DNA of 64,000 bases from Gemmatimonadota bacterium (GTDB lineage: Bacteria > Gemmatimonadota > Gemmatimonadetes > Longimicrobiales > Gaopeijiaceae): NCBI GenBank assembly GCA_029262115.1, contig JAJCZZ010000059.1, forward strand, positions 64,501 to 128,500, given 5' to 3'. The position numbers and the translations under genes are program-made. Positions 36,761-46,968 of the stretch are shown piece after piece. Every line of letters begins with the position of its first letter. The stretch's first letter is position 1. The notes under the pieces were generated by a model, which had not been told where the DNA came from, did no database searches, and saw nothing but the letters and a program-made list of their open reading frames with translations.

Positions 36761-39700
36761 TCAGTCGCGGTTACCGTCCCATACGCCGACCGGTCGGTCG
36801 GATTCCTCCCACATGGCCGGGTCTTGCCACCACCGAAGGCCGTACGGCGTCGGGGTGGGCCACACCTCGTCGAGGGTCAAGCCGTCGCGGACGATCCCCC
36901 CCTGCACCACCATGCGGATCGAGGTGGTGTTTCGGATGTCGTCCAGCGGATTTCCATCCAGGATGAGGAGGTCCGCAAGCTTCCCGACTTCCAGCGAGCC
37001 GATGTCCGCGTCGGCTCCGAGGAACTTCGCTCCTTCCAGGGTGGCCACCCGCAGCGCGCCGTGGGCGCCCATGGCCGACGCCACCATCCAGGTTTCCCAG
37101 TGCGATCCGATTCCGTGCGCCTGGCCGTGTGAGCCGATCGCGCCACCGCCTCCGTGGGCGATCACGTCCGCCATCCCCTGGGCAATCATCGGGAAGGAGT
37201 AGTCCGTGGCGGGGCGCCACATCCTCCGGCGTGTGTGAGGGATCACCTGGCGCCACGGCATCCACATCCGCTGGCGCTCATCGCGCCACACGTCGCTCTC
37301 CTGGAAGAAGTACTCCTCGTTCCAGGCACCAGGACCGCCGACGATGAACGTGGGGGAGTACACCGATTCGGTGGCCCCGAAGAAACGGGCGGCGTCCTCG
37401 TGGAGCGGTGTGTAGCTCATGGGGTGCTCAAAAGCCGTCTGACCATCGAGGATCATGCTGATGTTGTAGGGCAGATCGCTCCCCTCGGAGGTGACCATGA
37501 GGCCGCGCTCCCGCGCCGCGTGGCTCACCCACTGCCGCTGATCCCGTCGGCGCTGGAGGTACTGCTTGATTCCGGTGGCACCCCAGTCGGCGAGCCGGTT
37601 CACGTTCTGTCGGGTCGTCTCGAAGCTGGTCAGCTCGTTCTGCCGTCCTCCGTCGCCGTTGTAGAGTGGGTCTCCGGTGCTGAACGTGCGGGGGCCGATG
37701 AGGTCCCCCGCGCGGATCAGTTCACCCGCGGTGAACACGATTTGACTCCACATCGAGTTGTCGAGGTTGGTCGTGACGCCATACGAGAGGTAGACCGCCT
37801 GCTCATAGTCATGCTGGGGCTGGATGCCACGGTTCTCGCGGTAGTGGTGAGCGTGCATGTCGACCAGGCCGGGCATGATGGTCGCGCCCCCCACGTCGAT
37901 CACCTCATCGACACCGCTCGTGTCGCACCGGCCGACGCATTCGATGCGACTCCCGCGGGAGACCAACGTGCCGTTCTGGATCACCTCGTCGCCCACCATC
38001 GTGATTATGCGGGCGTTCGTGAATGCTACGCGTCCGCTAGGGATACGCCGGTCGACCATGAGGGAGACGTCCACCGAGTCGGTCGACTCGTCGTCCGTGC
38101 GGTGGGAGTAGAAGTGCGGGCCCGACCCGAAGTCGAGCGTCGTCCCGTTGCGCCACGTCGGATACAGCCCGCCCTCCGTGGTCAACTGGGTCGTAGGGAT
38201 CCCTCCCCCTCCCTTCTTCAGTGCGACGGGGTCTCCACCGGAGCCCCGGTACGGAAAGGGTGACAGGTAGACGTTGTCGCCTTCCTGGAACGCGACCCAC
38301 CGACCGTCGGGTGAGAGCGCGATCTCGTCCGCGTCCGGCAGGGTCACATGGACGCGTCGGTCGGTGCCGTCGCTGCGCACGGAGACGAGCGCGCGTTCCG
38401 TGCCCCCACCGTCCGCGGTGGACATGACGTCGGGAAAGAAGATGCGCCCGTCCGGACCATAGCTCGCTTTCGACACCTGGCTGCGGCCGCCCCCCCGCCT
38501 CTCTACTGCGGCGACAACGCGGCCGGGTCCACCCGCGGCCGGTAGCTCCACGACCTCCCAGAACGGGTTCCAGGCGATACCGCGTCCGCGCTGGGGCGCG
38601 CCCTGACCTCTCGTGACCAGGAGGCGGCTCCCGTCGTCGCTCCAACTCGGGTGGAGATACTCGAGCGCTTCTCCGTCCTGCGTGAGACGGACCGGGGCAC
38701 CACCGGACGACGGGATCTTCCAGACATGACCACCCACCGCGTCGTCCCATGTCGTGAAGGCGAGCCACCGACCGTCAGGCGACCAGGACGGAGCGTACTC
38801 GAAGGGCCCGAATCCGTCCGGCGTGAGGCGGCGAGGCTCCCCGCCCCGAAGCGCCTGCGTCCACACGCGGCCGAGGGCCTGGAACGCGAGGCGGGCGCCG
38901 TCCGGCGACGCGGTATACCATCGCAGAAAACGCGCTTGAAACGGTTCGTCGTCGATCCGGAAGTCCGCGCGGGTCTGCTCCGATGCGGTCCGCTCGACAC
39001 GGGCGGAGAACGGGATCGTGGTCACCCGACCCGTCTCGACATCGAGACGGCGGATCTTACCTCCCTCGGACAGCACGATCGTGCGTCCGTCGTCCGTCCA
39101 GACGTAGCCCGGCAGGATCCGGAGCGTTTTGATGCCCTCCGCGTTGTCCTGTGTGACCGGGTCCATGACGATCCGCTCCGCTCCCGTGCGCAGGTCGCGC
39201 ACCCACAGGGCCGTGCGCGGGCCGAACCGGTGTCCCTTGAAGGAGATCGTTCCGTTCGGAATCCTGCGCGCGAAGGCGAGCCACCGCCCATCGGGCGAGA
39301 CCTCTGGCGCGTAGGCACCCCCCGAGGATCCGCGGATCTGCTGCGCGGCCTCTCCCGACGAGATCGACACGACCTCCCCGGTGTCCATGTCCTTTCTCCG
39401 GACCTGCCAGTGCCCGGCCAGGGCGTCCCGGCCCGCCAGACCTCCCGGTCCGTTGTAGACGTGGAAATAGAGGTAGCGTCCGTCCCGCGACATGGACGGC
39501 CACGCGGCCCCACCCTCGTCCGAGTTCGACACGATCTCGATGCCGTCGCCCCCGTCCCGGTGGTACATCCACAGCCCGCTGCCGCCCCCTCCCTGCGCCT
39601 GCCGGCGCACGATCAGGTAGTCGCCGTCCGGCGTCCACACGGGCTCCACCGCGCGCACCACTCGGTCGGTGAAGACCGCGCGGGGGTCGGAGCCGTCGGC

Positions 39701-40099
39701 GTCCATGACCCACAGATTCGTCTGGCCGTCCCGGTCGGAGATGAAGGCGATCGTACGCCCGTCCGGGGAGAACCGCGGGTGGTAGTTCACGGAGACGCCG
39801 GCGTCCTTCGTGAGGAGCTCCGCGTCGCCCCCGGCCATCGACACGCGGTAGACGTGGCCGAGAAGGTCGAACACGATCCACCGACCGTCGGGCGAGGCGT
39901 CCACGGACATCCACGTGCCGACATCCGTGGTGAAGTCGACACGGCGCGTGTCGCCACGGGCGGCCGTGACGTCCCAGTCCGACGTGGCCGTTGAATCGGT
40001 CTCCGCCTGGGCCATCAGGACGCGGGGACCGAAGGCGATGCCCACCATCAGTAGGACGATCGCCAGCGGCGCGGTCGAACGAGCGCGGGTCGAGTTCAT
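36761..40099 (-). CDS. Secreted amidohydrolase with TolB-like propeller
   Basis: The 1112-residue protein has a signal peptide (APLAIVLLMVGIAFGPRVLMAQA), then a TolB/Tricorn-type propeller up to about residue 690, with repeats such as SPDGRTIAFISDRDGQTNLWVMDADG and SPDGRWLAFTTWDD. The C-terminal part is a metal-dependent amidohydrolase: MPGLVDMHAHHYREN, the lysine/histidine region FEHPMSYTP, and SLEVGKLADLLILDGNPL at the end. Such fusions are frequent in soil Gemmatimonadota and Acidobacteria. The substrate is unknown; cyclic amides or peptides are likely. The ATG at 40099 follows GAGGAG. It sits between two FKBP lipoprotein genes. Confidence 0.9.
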   Translation of the reverse strand: MNSTRARSTAPLAIVLLMVGIAFGPRVLMAQAETDSTATSDWDVTAARGDTRRVDFTTDVGTWMSVDASPDGRWIVFDLLGHVYRVSMAGGDAELLTKDAGVSVNYHPRFSPDGRTIAFISDRDGQTNLWVMDADGSDPRAVFTDRVVRAVEPVWTPDGDYLIVRRQAQGGGGSGLWMYHRDGGDGIEIVSNSDEGGAAWPSMSRDGRYLYFHVYNGPGGLAGRDALAGHWQVRRKDMDTGEVVSISSGEAAQQIRGSSGGAYAPEVSPDGRWLAFARRIPNGTISFKGHRFGPRTALWVRDLRTGAERIVMDPVTQDNAEGIKTLRILPGYVWTDDGRTIVLSEGGKIRRLDVETGRVTTIPFSARVERTASEQTRADFRIDDEPFQARFLRWYTASPDGARLAFQALGRVWTQALRGGEPRRLTPDGFGPFEYAPSWSPDGRWLAFTTWDDAVGGHVWKIPSSGGAPVRLTQDGEALEYLHPSWSDDGSRLLVTRGQGAPQRGRGIAWNPFWEVVELPAAGGPGRVVAAVERRGGGRSQVSKASYGPDGRIFFPDVMSTADGGGTERALVSVRSDGTDRRVHVTLPDADEIALSPDGRWVAFQEGDNVYLSPFPYRGSGGDPVALKKGGGGIPTTQLTTEGGLYPTWRNGTTLDFGSGPHFYSHRTDDESTDSVDVSLMVDRRIPSGRVAFTNARIITMVGDEVIQNGTLVSRGSRIECVGRCDTSGVDEVIDVGGATIMPGLVDMHAHHYRENRGIQPQHDYEQAVYLSYGVTTNLDNSMWSQIVFTAGELIRAGDLIGPRTFSTGDPLYNGDGGRQNELTSFETTRQNVNRLADWGATGIKQYLQRRRDQRQWVSHAARERGLMVTSEGSDLPYNISMILDGQTAFEHPMSYTPLHEDAARFFGATESVYSPTFIVGGPGAWNEEYFFQESDVWRDERQRMWMPWRQVIPHTRRRMWRPATDYSFPMIAQGMADVIAHGGGGAIGSHGQAHGIGSHWETWMVASAMGAHGALRVATLEGAKFLGADADIGSLEVGKLADLLILDGNPLDDIRNTTSIRMVVQGGIVRDGLTLDEVWPTPTPYGLRWWQDPAMWEESDRPVGVWDGNRD

Positions 40100-40142
40100 C
40101 GGTACTTCTCCTCGTTGGGCATCGGGCCGGACGCCGCCGGCG

Positions 40143-40622
40143 TCAGCGCACCTCAACCAGTTCGACGTCGAACACCAGGGTGGCATCGGGCGGCACGCGC
40201 GCGGAACCTCGCGAGCCGTACCCGAGTCCAGGCCGGATCACGAGCCGCCTCTGGCCTCCCACCTTCATTCCGGGGATGCCACGGCTCCATCCACGGATCA
40301 CCTCGCCTTCGCCCAGGCGGAACTGGAACGGCGTCCCTCCGACGCTGGTGTCCACCAGGGTGCCATCCGGGAGCCACCCCGCATAGTTGATGTAGACCAG
40401 ATCGCCACGGCGCGCGACCGCGCCGTCTCCCGCCTCCAGGTCGATAACGTAAAGGCCCGGCTCCACCTCGGTGTAGGTGCCTAGGTCGACGGCCAGTTCG
40501 GGATCGAAGGAGACACGGGCCGGATCGAGCGACGTCCCGCGCCAGGCGGTTGGACCGCCGCAGGCCGTGACCGCCGCCAGGCAGGCACCGGCGACCAGGA
40601 CGAGCATCGACGTCCGCCCCAT
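40143..40622 (-). CDS. FKBP-type peptidyl-prolyl isomerase lipoprotein
   Basis: The 159-residue protein has a lipobox-like end to its signal (AVTAC, C21). The FKBP domain shows GLYVIDLEAGDGAVARRGDLVYINYAGWLPDGTLVDTS, FRLGEGEVIRGWSRGIPGMKVGGQRRLVIRP and a full LGYGSRGSARVPPDATLVFDVELVEV end. Its ATG shares one base with the stop of the upstream amidohydrolase, and the TolB-amidohydrolase gene follows 43 bp on. It is more complete than the other FKBP gene in this cluster. It probably helps secreted proteins fold. Confidence 0.92.
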   Translation of the reverse strand: MGRTSMLVLVAGACLAAVTACGGPTAWRGTSLDPARVSFDPELAVDLGTYTEVEPGLYVIDLEAGDGAVARRGDLVYINYAGWLPDGTLVDTSVGGTPFQFRLGEGEVIRGWSRGIPGMKVGGQRRLVIRPGLGYGSRGSARVPPDATLVFDVELVEVR

Positions 40623-42388
40623 CAGGTACGCGGCCGGATATAGACGATGCGCCCACCGACCACGGTCATCTTGACCGACACGTCCTTGAGACGCCGCGGA
40701 TCGATCTCGAGCGGATTCTCATCCAGGACCGCGAGGTCGGCGAGGAATCCCGGTCGGATTTTTCCCAGGCGGTCCTCCGCCATCCCCACCCAGGCGTTGT
40801 TTACCGTGTAGGCGCGAAGCGCGCTTTCGGCATCGATCTTCTCTTCGGGGAACCACCCGCCTGCCGGGGTACCTTCGAGGGTCTCGCGTGTCACGGCTGC
40901 GTACATCCCCTGGAGCGGGTTCACCGTGTACCAGGCCGCGTTGGTCCCGGGCCAGTCGCTCCCGAAGGAGAGCAGCACGCCCGCGTCCTGAAGCGTGCGG
41001 AAGGCATAGGCCCACCGAGCCCGGCCCCCGATGCGCTCTTCCATCCACCGCATGTCGTCGATGGTGTGGTACGGCTGCATCTCCGCGACGATGCCCAGCT
41101 CCGCGGTCCGGCGCGCGGTTTCCGGGCCCGAGATGACCTGGTTGTGGATGATCGCGAAGCGGCGGTCGTCCCGCGGCCCGTTCGTCTCTTGAACCTCTTC
41201 AAAAATATCCAGGATCCGGTCGATGGCCTCGTCGCCGATGGCGTGGACACGCGGGTTGAAGCCCGCGGAGTCCGCACCGAACACGAGGCTCCGCATGTTC
41301 CCCTCTGGCATGAAGCCCGATCCGTCGTCGGTTACGTAGCCCGTATTTCGTGCATCCCGCCACGAGCCGCGCACACCCGTCGTGAGGTAGGGTTCGTAGA
41401 AGCGCGCCGACGACCCTCCCATGATCCCGTCCACGAAGCCCTTGAGCCCCTGGTATCGAATCCAGTCGTCTCCGAAGCCTTCGGTGATGCCCGCGTCTCG
41501 CATCTCGTCCCAAGTGTCGAGGACCATCCGCATGTTGACGCGAGCCGTCAGCTCACCCGACTCGCGCAGCGCCTGGTATACCGCCACCTGATCGGGAGGC
41601 GTGATGTCGAAGAACGTCGTGACGCCATGTCGCGAGAGGTCGGCAAGCGCCGCCCGGGCCTCGGCGAGCTTCTGCGTCATGGTCTTCTCGGGAATCGCGC
41701 TCCGGATCCGACCAGCGGCCTCCTCGTCGACCCGACCCGTAGGCCGCCCATTTTCGCACTCGACGCCCACCCAGGCGCACGTCGCGCCGGCCGCGGTCAG
41801 CGCGGCAGCGTTGGCCAGGTACTGGGACCGGTCCCAGTTCCACAACAGCGCGGGGCTGTCCGGGGAGACGTCGTCGATCAGCGATCGGTCGGGTCGGAAG
41901 GCGGCCGCGCCGTTCGACCCACCGTCGCGGCCGGTGGAGCCCTGCGCCCACTGAGCATAGGCGCCCCACATCCCACCCGTCATCCAAGCGCCCACAGGAA
42001 GCCGCTCCGCCGTCTCCCGGACCGCACGCCGAAGCCCAGCGGCATCCGAAACCTCCAGCAGGTTCACGCCCAGGAGCAGCTCTCCGGCACGATTGAAGTG
42101 CGTGTGGTTGTCGATGAAGCCCGGCGAGACGAACGCGCCGTCGAGATCGACCGAGCGGGTTCGCTCGTCTGCCAGCGGCAGGACGTCCGCGTCGCTCCCG
42201 ACGGCCACGATCCGATCGCCCGATACGGCCACCGCCTCGGCCCACGGGCGGGCCGGGTCGCCCGTCCACACGCGGCCGCCGTGGAGGATCAGGTCGGTCC
42301 TGGGCGTCTGGGCGGCGATCGGCGTCGCCAGCGCCGCCGTGACGAGCGTGAGCAGAGAGAGTGGGGCAATCCAGCGGGAGCGGGCCAT
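40622..42388 (-). CDS. Secreted YtcJ-type amidohydrolase
   Basis: The 588-residue protein of the Amidohydro_3/YtcJ group begins with a signal peptide (LLTLVTAALATPIAAQ). Metal and catalytic residues are in FIDNHTHF, KGFVDGIMGGS (lysine), HAIGDEAID, FAIIHNQVI and FGSDWPG. The C-terminus has RLGKIRPGFLADLAVLDENPL. The substrate is unknown; relatives hydrolyse N-formyl or amide bonds. The ATG at 42388 places the signal correctly. It heads a four-gene set with two FKBP lipoproteins and the TolB-amidohydrolase. Confidence 0.92.
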   Translation of the reverse strand: MARSRWIAPLSLLTLVTAALATPIAAQTPRTDLILHGGRVWTGDPARPWAEAVAVSGDRIVAVGSDADVLPLADERTRSVDLDGAFVSPGFIDNHTHFNRAGELLLGVNLLEVSDAAGLRRAVRETAERLPVGAWMTGGMWGAYAQWAQGSTGRDGGSNGAAAFRPDRSLIDDVSPDSPALLWNWDRSQYLANAAALTAAGATCAWVGVECENGRPTGRVDEEAAGRIRSAIPEKTMTQKLAEARAALADLSRHGVTTFFDITPPDQVAVYQALRESGELTARVNMRMVLDTWDEMRDAGITEGFGDDWIRYQGLKGFVDGIMGGSSARFYEPYLTTGVRGSWRDARNTGYVTDDGSGFMPEGNMRSLVFGADSAGFNPRVHAIGDEAIDRILDIFEEVQETNGPRDDRRFAIIHNQVISGPETARRTAELGIVAEMQPYHTIDDMRWMEERIGGRARWAYAFRTLQDAGVLLSFGSDWPGTNAAWYTVNPLQGMYAAVTRETLEGTPAGGWFPEEKIDAESALRAYTVNNAWVGMAEDRLGKIRPGFLADLAVLDENPLEIDPRRLKDVSVKMTVVGGRIVYIRPRT

Positions 42389-42463
42389 GGGCTCGGGGCG
42401 GGCAGAAGAGTGGGGTCGACCGCAGACTACCTCCGCCCCGCCGCCCACTGCAACCACCAGGCG

Positions 42464-42484
42464 GCCCCGCCGCGCCCGCGGGGC
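42464..42484 (-). terminator. Putative hairpin after sdhB
   Basis: GCCCCGC and GCGGGGC form a 7-bp stem around a 7-nt loop. It is in the 170-bp gap between the sdhB stop and the start of the amidohydrolase gene. There is no T-run, so termination would need another factor. Nothing else is recognised in the gap. Confidence 0.3.
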
Positions 42485-42558
42485 ATCCCGACCATCACCT
42501 CATCGAAGCGCTCGCGCGGCGGCCGCCCCGCCGCCTACCGCCGCAGCTTGGCCAGATG

Positions 42559-43311
42559 TCACTCCCCAGCGGCGGCCCAGCTCGCGACCATGAGGTCGCG
42601 GTTGAGTCGGGCGATCGTGTCGATGCTGATGCCTTTGGGACACGCCTCCTGACACGCACCGTGGTTCGTGCAGTTCCCGAAACCCTCTGCGTCATGTTGG
42701 TGCACCATGTCGACCACCCGAGCGTACCGCTCGGTCTGCCCCTGCGGCAGGAGGCCGAGATGCGTGACCTTCGCCGCAGTGAAGAGCATGGCCGACGCGT
42801 TGGGACACGCGGCCACGCACGCGCCGCACCCGATACACGTGGCTGCATCCATGGCCCGGTCGGCGTCGTGCTTATGAACGGGCGTCGCATTGGCATCCGG
42901 TGCGCTCCCCGTCCGGACGGAAATGTACCCGCCCGCGTCGATGATCCGGTCGAACGCGCCGCGGTCCACCACGAGATCGCGGATGACGGGAAAGGCGGTC
43001 GCACGCCACGGCTCGATCCAGATCTCATCGCCGTCGTTGAAGATACGCATGTGGAGTTGGCACGTCGCGATCATGCCACGCGGGCCGTGGGGTACGCCGT
43101 TGATCATCATCCCGCAGGAGCCGCAGATGCCCTCACGGCAGTCGTGTTCGAACGCGATAGGCTCCTGGCCGGCCTTGATCAGCTCCTCGTTGACGACATC
43201 GAGCATCTCCAGGAAGGAAGCATGCTCACTGATGTCCTTGGCCTGGTACGTCTGGAACGCGCCGCCGTCACGCGGGCCGTCCTGACGCCAGATATGGAGC
43301 GTGAGGTTCAT
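42559..43311 (-). CDS. sdhB: succinate dehydrogenase iron-sulfur subunit
   Basis: SdhB passes electrons from flavin to quinone. The 2Fe-2S ligands are in [10 protein letters not shown] with a later cysteine (IATC). The second domain has [14 protein letters not shown] and [14 protein letters not shown] for the 4Fe-4S and 3Fe-4S clusters. In the 4Fe-4S-binding C-terminal domain the third and last ligand set is intact. It is 250 residues long. Its ATG abuts the sdhA stop (TAGATG). Confidence 0.96.
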   Translation of the reverse strand: MNLTLHIWRQDGPRDGGAFQTYQAKDISEHASFLEMLDVVNEELIKAGQEPIAFEHDCREGICGSCGMMINGVPHGPRGMIATCQLHMRIFNDGDEIWIEPWRATAFPVIRDLVVDRGAFDRIIDAGGYISVRTGSAPDANATPVHKHDADRAMDAATCIGCGACVAACPNASAMLFTAAKVTHLGLLPQGQTERYARVVDMVHQHDAEGFGNCTNHGACQEACPKGISIDTIARLNRDLMVASWAAAGE

Positions 43312-45225
43312 CTACTTGTAGCTCCTCGTAGAGAGGGGCACGTGATCGAAGGTGAGGTCCTCGACATGACGCGTCGGTCGGTCGCCGGGACCATTGAACT
43401 CCCAAACCGCCGAATGGGCGAAGTTCTCGTCGTCGCGTCTGGCCTCGCCGTCGGCCGTCGTGTGCTCGGCGCGGTAGTGCGCGCCGCTCGATTCATCGCG
43501 GGTGAGCGCGTCCCAGCACATGACCTCGGCGAATTCCAGGAAGTCCGCCACGCGCCCCGCCTTCTCGAGCGACTGGTTCAGCGTCGCGGCCGAGCCGGGC
43601 ACTCGGACATCCTTCCAGAACCGTTCCCGGATCTGGGGAATCGTATCCAGAGCCTCCCTCAGCCCCGTCTCCGTCCGCTCCATTCCGCACTTGTCCCACA
43701 TGAGCCGGCCCAGCTCGATGTGGAAGTCGTCGACCGTGCGGCTCCCGTTGACGTCGAGGAGCTTCCGCGTCCGGTCCGCCACGCTCGACTCGGCCTCGTC
43801 GAACGCCGGGTCGTCGTCACCCACCGGCTCCCTCGGCAGAGTAGCCAGGTAGTTACCGATCGTGCTGGGTAGAATGAAGTACCCGTCCGCCAACCCCTGC
43901 ATGAGCGCGCTGGCGCCGAGCCGGTTGGCGCCGTGGTCGGAGAAGTTCGCCTCGCCGATGACGAACAGGCCGGGGACGTTGCTCATCAAGTTGTAGTCGA
44001 CCCACAGCCCACCCATCGTATAGTGGGGCGCAGGATAGATGCGCATAGGGCGCTCGTACGGATTCTCGCCCGTGATCTTCTCGTACATCTCGAAGAGGTT
44101 GCCGTACCGCTCTTCGATGGCGTCGCGTCCGAGTCGTTTGATCGCATGCTCGAAGTCGAGGAATACGCCGTTGTTCAGCGGACCGACCCCGTGCCCGGAA
44201 TCGACCATCTCCTTGGCGCGTCGGGAGGCGATGTCACGAGGCGACAGGTTGCCGAAGCTCGGGTAGATACGCTCCAGATAGTAGTCGCGCTCGTCCTCCG
44301 GAATCTCGTTGGCGGGGCGGTCGTCCCCCTTCTTTTTCGGGACCCAGATCCGCCCGTCGTTTCGGAGGGACTCGCTCATCAGCGTGAGCTTCGACTGGTA
44401 GTCCCCCGAAGGAGGAATGCAGGTCGGATGGATCTGCGTGAACGACGGATTCGCGAAGCCCGCGCCGCGGCGAGCCGCTCGCCACGTGGCGGTGACGTTG
44501 CACCCCTTCGCGTTGGTCGAGAGGTAGAAGACGTTGGAATAGCCACCGGTGCCCAGGACAACCGCATGCGCGGAATGACGCTCCACCTCGCCTGTGACCA
44601 GGTCCCGCGTAATGATCCCTCGCGCCACGCCGTCGACAACGACCAAGTCGAGCATCTCGTGGCGCGTATGGAGTTCAACCGTGCCGGCCGCGACTTGCCG
44701 CTGGAGGGCTTGGTAACAGCCCAGCAGGAGTTGCTGCCCGGTCTGACCCTTCGCGTAGAACGTGCGGGACACCTGGGCGCCCCCGAAGGAGCGGTTGGCC
44801 AGTAGGCCACCGTACTCGCGCGCGAACGGGACGCCCTGCGCCACGGCCTGGTCGATGATGTTGAGGCTGATCTGCGCAAGCCGGTAGACGTTGGCTTCCC
44901 TGGAGCGGAAGTCACCGCCTTTCACGGTGTCGTAGAAGAGCCGGTAGATCGAGTCTCCGTCACCCTGATAGTTCTTGGCGGCGTTGATCCCGCCCTGCGC
45001 GGCGATCGAGTGCGCACGGCGTGCCGAATCGTGGAAGGTGAAGCACTTTACCCGGTACCCCAGCTCGCCCATCGTGGCCGCCGCCGCGCCTCCCGCCAGG
45101 CCGGTCCCAACCACGATGACATCGTACTTCCGCTTGTTGGCCGGGTTGACCAGCCGCATGTCGAAACGGTGCCGATCCCACTTCTCAGCGAGCGGCCCCT
45201 CCGGCACCTGTGCGTCGAGATTCAC
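43312..45225 (-). CDS. sdhA: succinate dehydrogenase flavoprotein subunit
   Basis: SdhA oxidises succinate at a covalently bound FAD. The 637-residue protein has [18 protein letters not shown] for FAD, the flavinylation histidine H72 in [16 protein letters not shown], and catalytic segments [12 protein letters not shown] and [20 protein letters not shown]. These features and the long C-terminus match the Bacteroides/epsilonproteobacterial type-B enzymes rather than the E. coli type. The start is GTG behind GGAAGG. sdhC is 9 bp upstream. Confidence 0.96.
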   Translation of the reverse strand: MNLDAQVPEGPLAEKWDRHRFDMRLVNPANKRKYDVIVVGTGLAGGAAAATMGELGYRVKCFTFHDSARRAHSIAAQGGINAAKNYQGDGDSIYRLFYDTVKGGDFRSREANVYRLAQISLNIIDQAVAQGVPFAREYGGLLANRSFGGAQVSRTFYAKGQTGQQLLLGCYQALQRQVAAGTVELHTRHEMLDLVVVDGVARGIITRDLVTGEVERHSAHAVVLGTGGYSNVFYLSTNAKGCNVTATWRAARRGAGFANPSFTQIHPTCIPPSGDYQSKLTLMSESLRNDGRIWVPKKKGDDRPANEIPEDERDYYLERIYPSFGNLSPRDIASRRAKEMVDSGHGVGPLNNGVFLDFEHAIKRLGRDAIEERYGNLFEMYEKITGENPYERPMRIYPAPHYTMGGLWVDYNLMSNVPGLFVIGEANFSDHGANRLGASALMQGLADGYFILPSTIGNYLATLPREPVGDDDPAFDEAESSVADRTRKLLDVNGSRTVDDFHIELGRLMWDKCGMERTETGLREALDTIPQIRERFWKDVRVPGSAATLNQSLEKAGRVADFLEFAEVMCWDALTRDESSGAHYRAEHTTADGEARRDDENFAHSAVWEFNGPGDRPTRHVEDLTFDHVPLSTRSYK

Positions 45226-45234
45226 GTGGCCTTC

Positions 45235-45927
45235 CTACCGTAAGATCCCGGCCAGAACCGACACCGGGACCGAGACGAATCCAAGGAATACGAGGGCCGC
45301 CACGATCGTCGCGACCGGTCGTCGGAGGTGCTTGTACTTCGGGTGAGCCGCGCCCAGGGTCTGCATCAAGCTCCAGACCCCGTGGAAGAGGTGCGCGGCA
45401 ACGGCCGTGAGGGCCAGAACGTAGAAGGCCGCCACCAGGGGGTTCGACAGCCCGGTCACGAGGTTGTGGTAGGCGTTGTGGCCGCTTGCGTCCGCCGCAA
45501 TGAAGTCAGGGTGCAGCGTGCCGGTCGTCATGTGGAGGATGTGGTAGACCAGAAAGACCAGAATCAGCACCCCTCCCCACCGCATGAAGCGGGACGCCGG
45601 TGAGAACGACAGGTTCTCCTGCTTCCGGTATCCGACCGCCCTGGCCTGGTGGCTCTGGCGCGACGTCTGCCATGCCAGTACGACGTGGGCGATAAAGGTT
45701 GCGATCAGAACCGCACGGAACGCCCAGAGTGCCGAGTACTCCGGGAGCATCGGCTCACCCACCACGCGTAGGTGCTCCGCGTAGGCGTCGAAGTGCTCTT
45801 GCCCGAGGAACGCCCCCAGATTCCCCGCCATATGAGCGAGGAGGAAGCCGAACCACACGAAGCCGGTTACCGCCATGAGGACCTTCTTGCCGACCGACGA
45901 TCGGTACAGCGCTACGACACGTCGCAT
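45235..45927 (-). CDS. sdhC: succinate dehydrogenase cytochrome b558 subunit
   Basis: This single 230-residue membrane anchor has five hydrophobic helices (about 17-39, 70-88, 113-133, 157-190, 207-228). Candidate heme histidines lie in LLAHMAG, FIAHVVL, LVYHILH and AHLFHGVW. It is the cytochrome b558 family that replaces the SdhC/SdhD pair in type-B succinate:quinone oxidoreductases and binds two hemes. It leads sdhCAB. An AGGAG site precedes the ATG. Confidence 0.94.
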   Translation of the reverse strand: MRRVVALYRSSVGKKVLMAVTGFVWFGFLLAHMAGNLGAFLGQEHFDAYAEHLRVVGEPMLPEYSALWAFRAVLIATFIAHVVLAWQTSRQSHQARAVGYRKQENLSFSPASRFMRWGGVLILVFLVYHILHMTTGTLHPDFIAADASGHNAYHNLVTGLSNPLVAAFYVLALTAVAAHLFHGVWSLMQTLGAAHPKYKHLRRPVATIVAALVFLGFVSVPVSVLAGILR

Positions 45928-45987
45928 GCGCGACTCCTGTCGCTGATGAACAGGGGTTGGGAAGGATCCACAGGGAGGGCGGCCGCC

Positions 45988-46926
45988 TCAGGACAGTGCG
46001 TTGAGGGCCTCGACCGTCGACCGCACATGCTCAGCGCTCGTTTCGAGCGCCGCGCGCTCGTCGTCGCTGAGGTCCACTTCCAGTATCCGCTCGAGACCGT
46101 TCTCTCCGAGAAGACACGGCACGCCGAGGTATAGGTCGTTCATCCCATACTCGCCCTGGAGCCACGCCGCACACGGTAGGATCCGGCGCTTGTTCTTCAC
46201 GATGGCCTCAGCCATCTGAACCGCCGCAGCCGCCGGCGCATAGTACGCGCTACCCGTCTTCAGATGAGCTACAATCTCACCGCCGCCCTTCCGGGTCCGC
46301 TCGACGAGCGCGCCGATGCGATCCTGGGAGAGGAGCTGGCTGAGCGGAATGCCGCTCACGGACGTGTAGCTGGCGAGCGGCACCATGGTGTCGCCGTGTC
46401 CGCCCAGAACGAGCGCCTGGATGTCCTCGACGCTCACGTCCAACTCGAGCGCGATGAAGGAGCGGTAGCGCGCGGTGTCGAGGACGCCCGCCATGCCGAT
46501 GACGCGCTCCCTCGGAAATCCGGTGGACTCCAACGCAACCTGAGCCATCACGTCGAGCGGGTTCGTGACCATGATCACGATGGCGTCCGGCGCCACCCGC
46601 TTGATCTCCTTCGATACGGAGCGGATCACATTCGCGTTGGTCTTCAGCAGATCGTCGCGGCTCATGCCCGGCTTTCGCGCGATGCCGGCCGTCACGATGA
46701 AGATCGTCGACCCCTCCGCGGCGTCGTATCCGTTGCTACCGATCACGCGGCTGTCGAAGCCCTCGATCGGCGCGCTCTCCCACTGGTCGAGCCCCTTCCC
46801 CTGAGGAATTCCCTCGGCGATGTCGACGAGGACGACTTCCTGCGCCAGTTCCTTCATGGCCAGCAGCTGCGAGCATGTGGCGCCGACGTGGCCGGCACCG
46901 ACGACGGTGATCTTTTTGGCACTCAT
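45988..46926 (-). CDS. mdh: malate dehydrogenase
   Basis: The enzyme oxidises malate to oxaloacetate with NAD. The 312-residue LDH-like (type III) form has GAGHVG (10-15), D35 selecting NAD, substrate residues R84, R90 and R153, and the catalytic pair D150/H177 in GGHGDTMVP. The arginine at the specificity loop supports malate over lactate. It lies between moaA (103 bp) and sdhC (60 bp), next to the TCA step that produces its substrate's precursor. Confidence 0.96.
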   Translation of the reverse strand: MSAKKITVVGAGHVGATCSQLLAMKELAQEVVLVDIAEGIPQGKGLDQWESAPIEGFDSRVIGSNGYDAAEGSTIFIVTAGIARKPGMSRDDLLKTNANVIRSVSKEIKRVAPDAIVIMVTNPLDVMAQVALESTGFPRERVIGMAGVLDTARYRSFIALELDVSVEDIQALVLGGHGDTMVPLASYTSVSGIPLSQLLSQDRIGALVERTRKGGGEIVAHLKTGSAYYAPAAAAVQMAEAIVKNKRRILPCAAWLQGEYGMNDLYLGVPCLLGENGLERILEVDLSDDERAALETSAEHVRSTVEALNALS

Positions 46927-46968
46927 ATCGGGGGACGATTCCAGATGTGTGGAGAAGTGGTTCGGGCT

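Noticed and set aside
36761-40099. Apparent loss of the last metal aspartate in the TolB-amidohydrolase
   Set aside because: The segment with SHGQ and HWE at this position is, to my knowledge, usual in TolB-fused amidohydrolases, so it is not evidence of inactivation.
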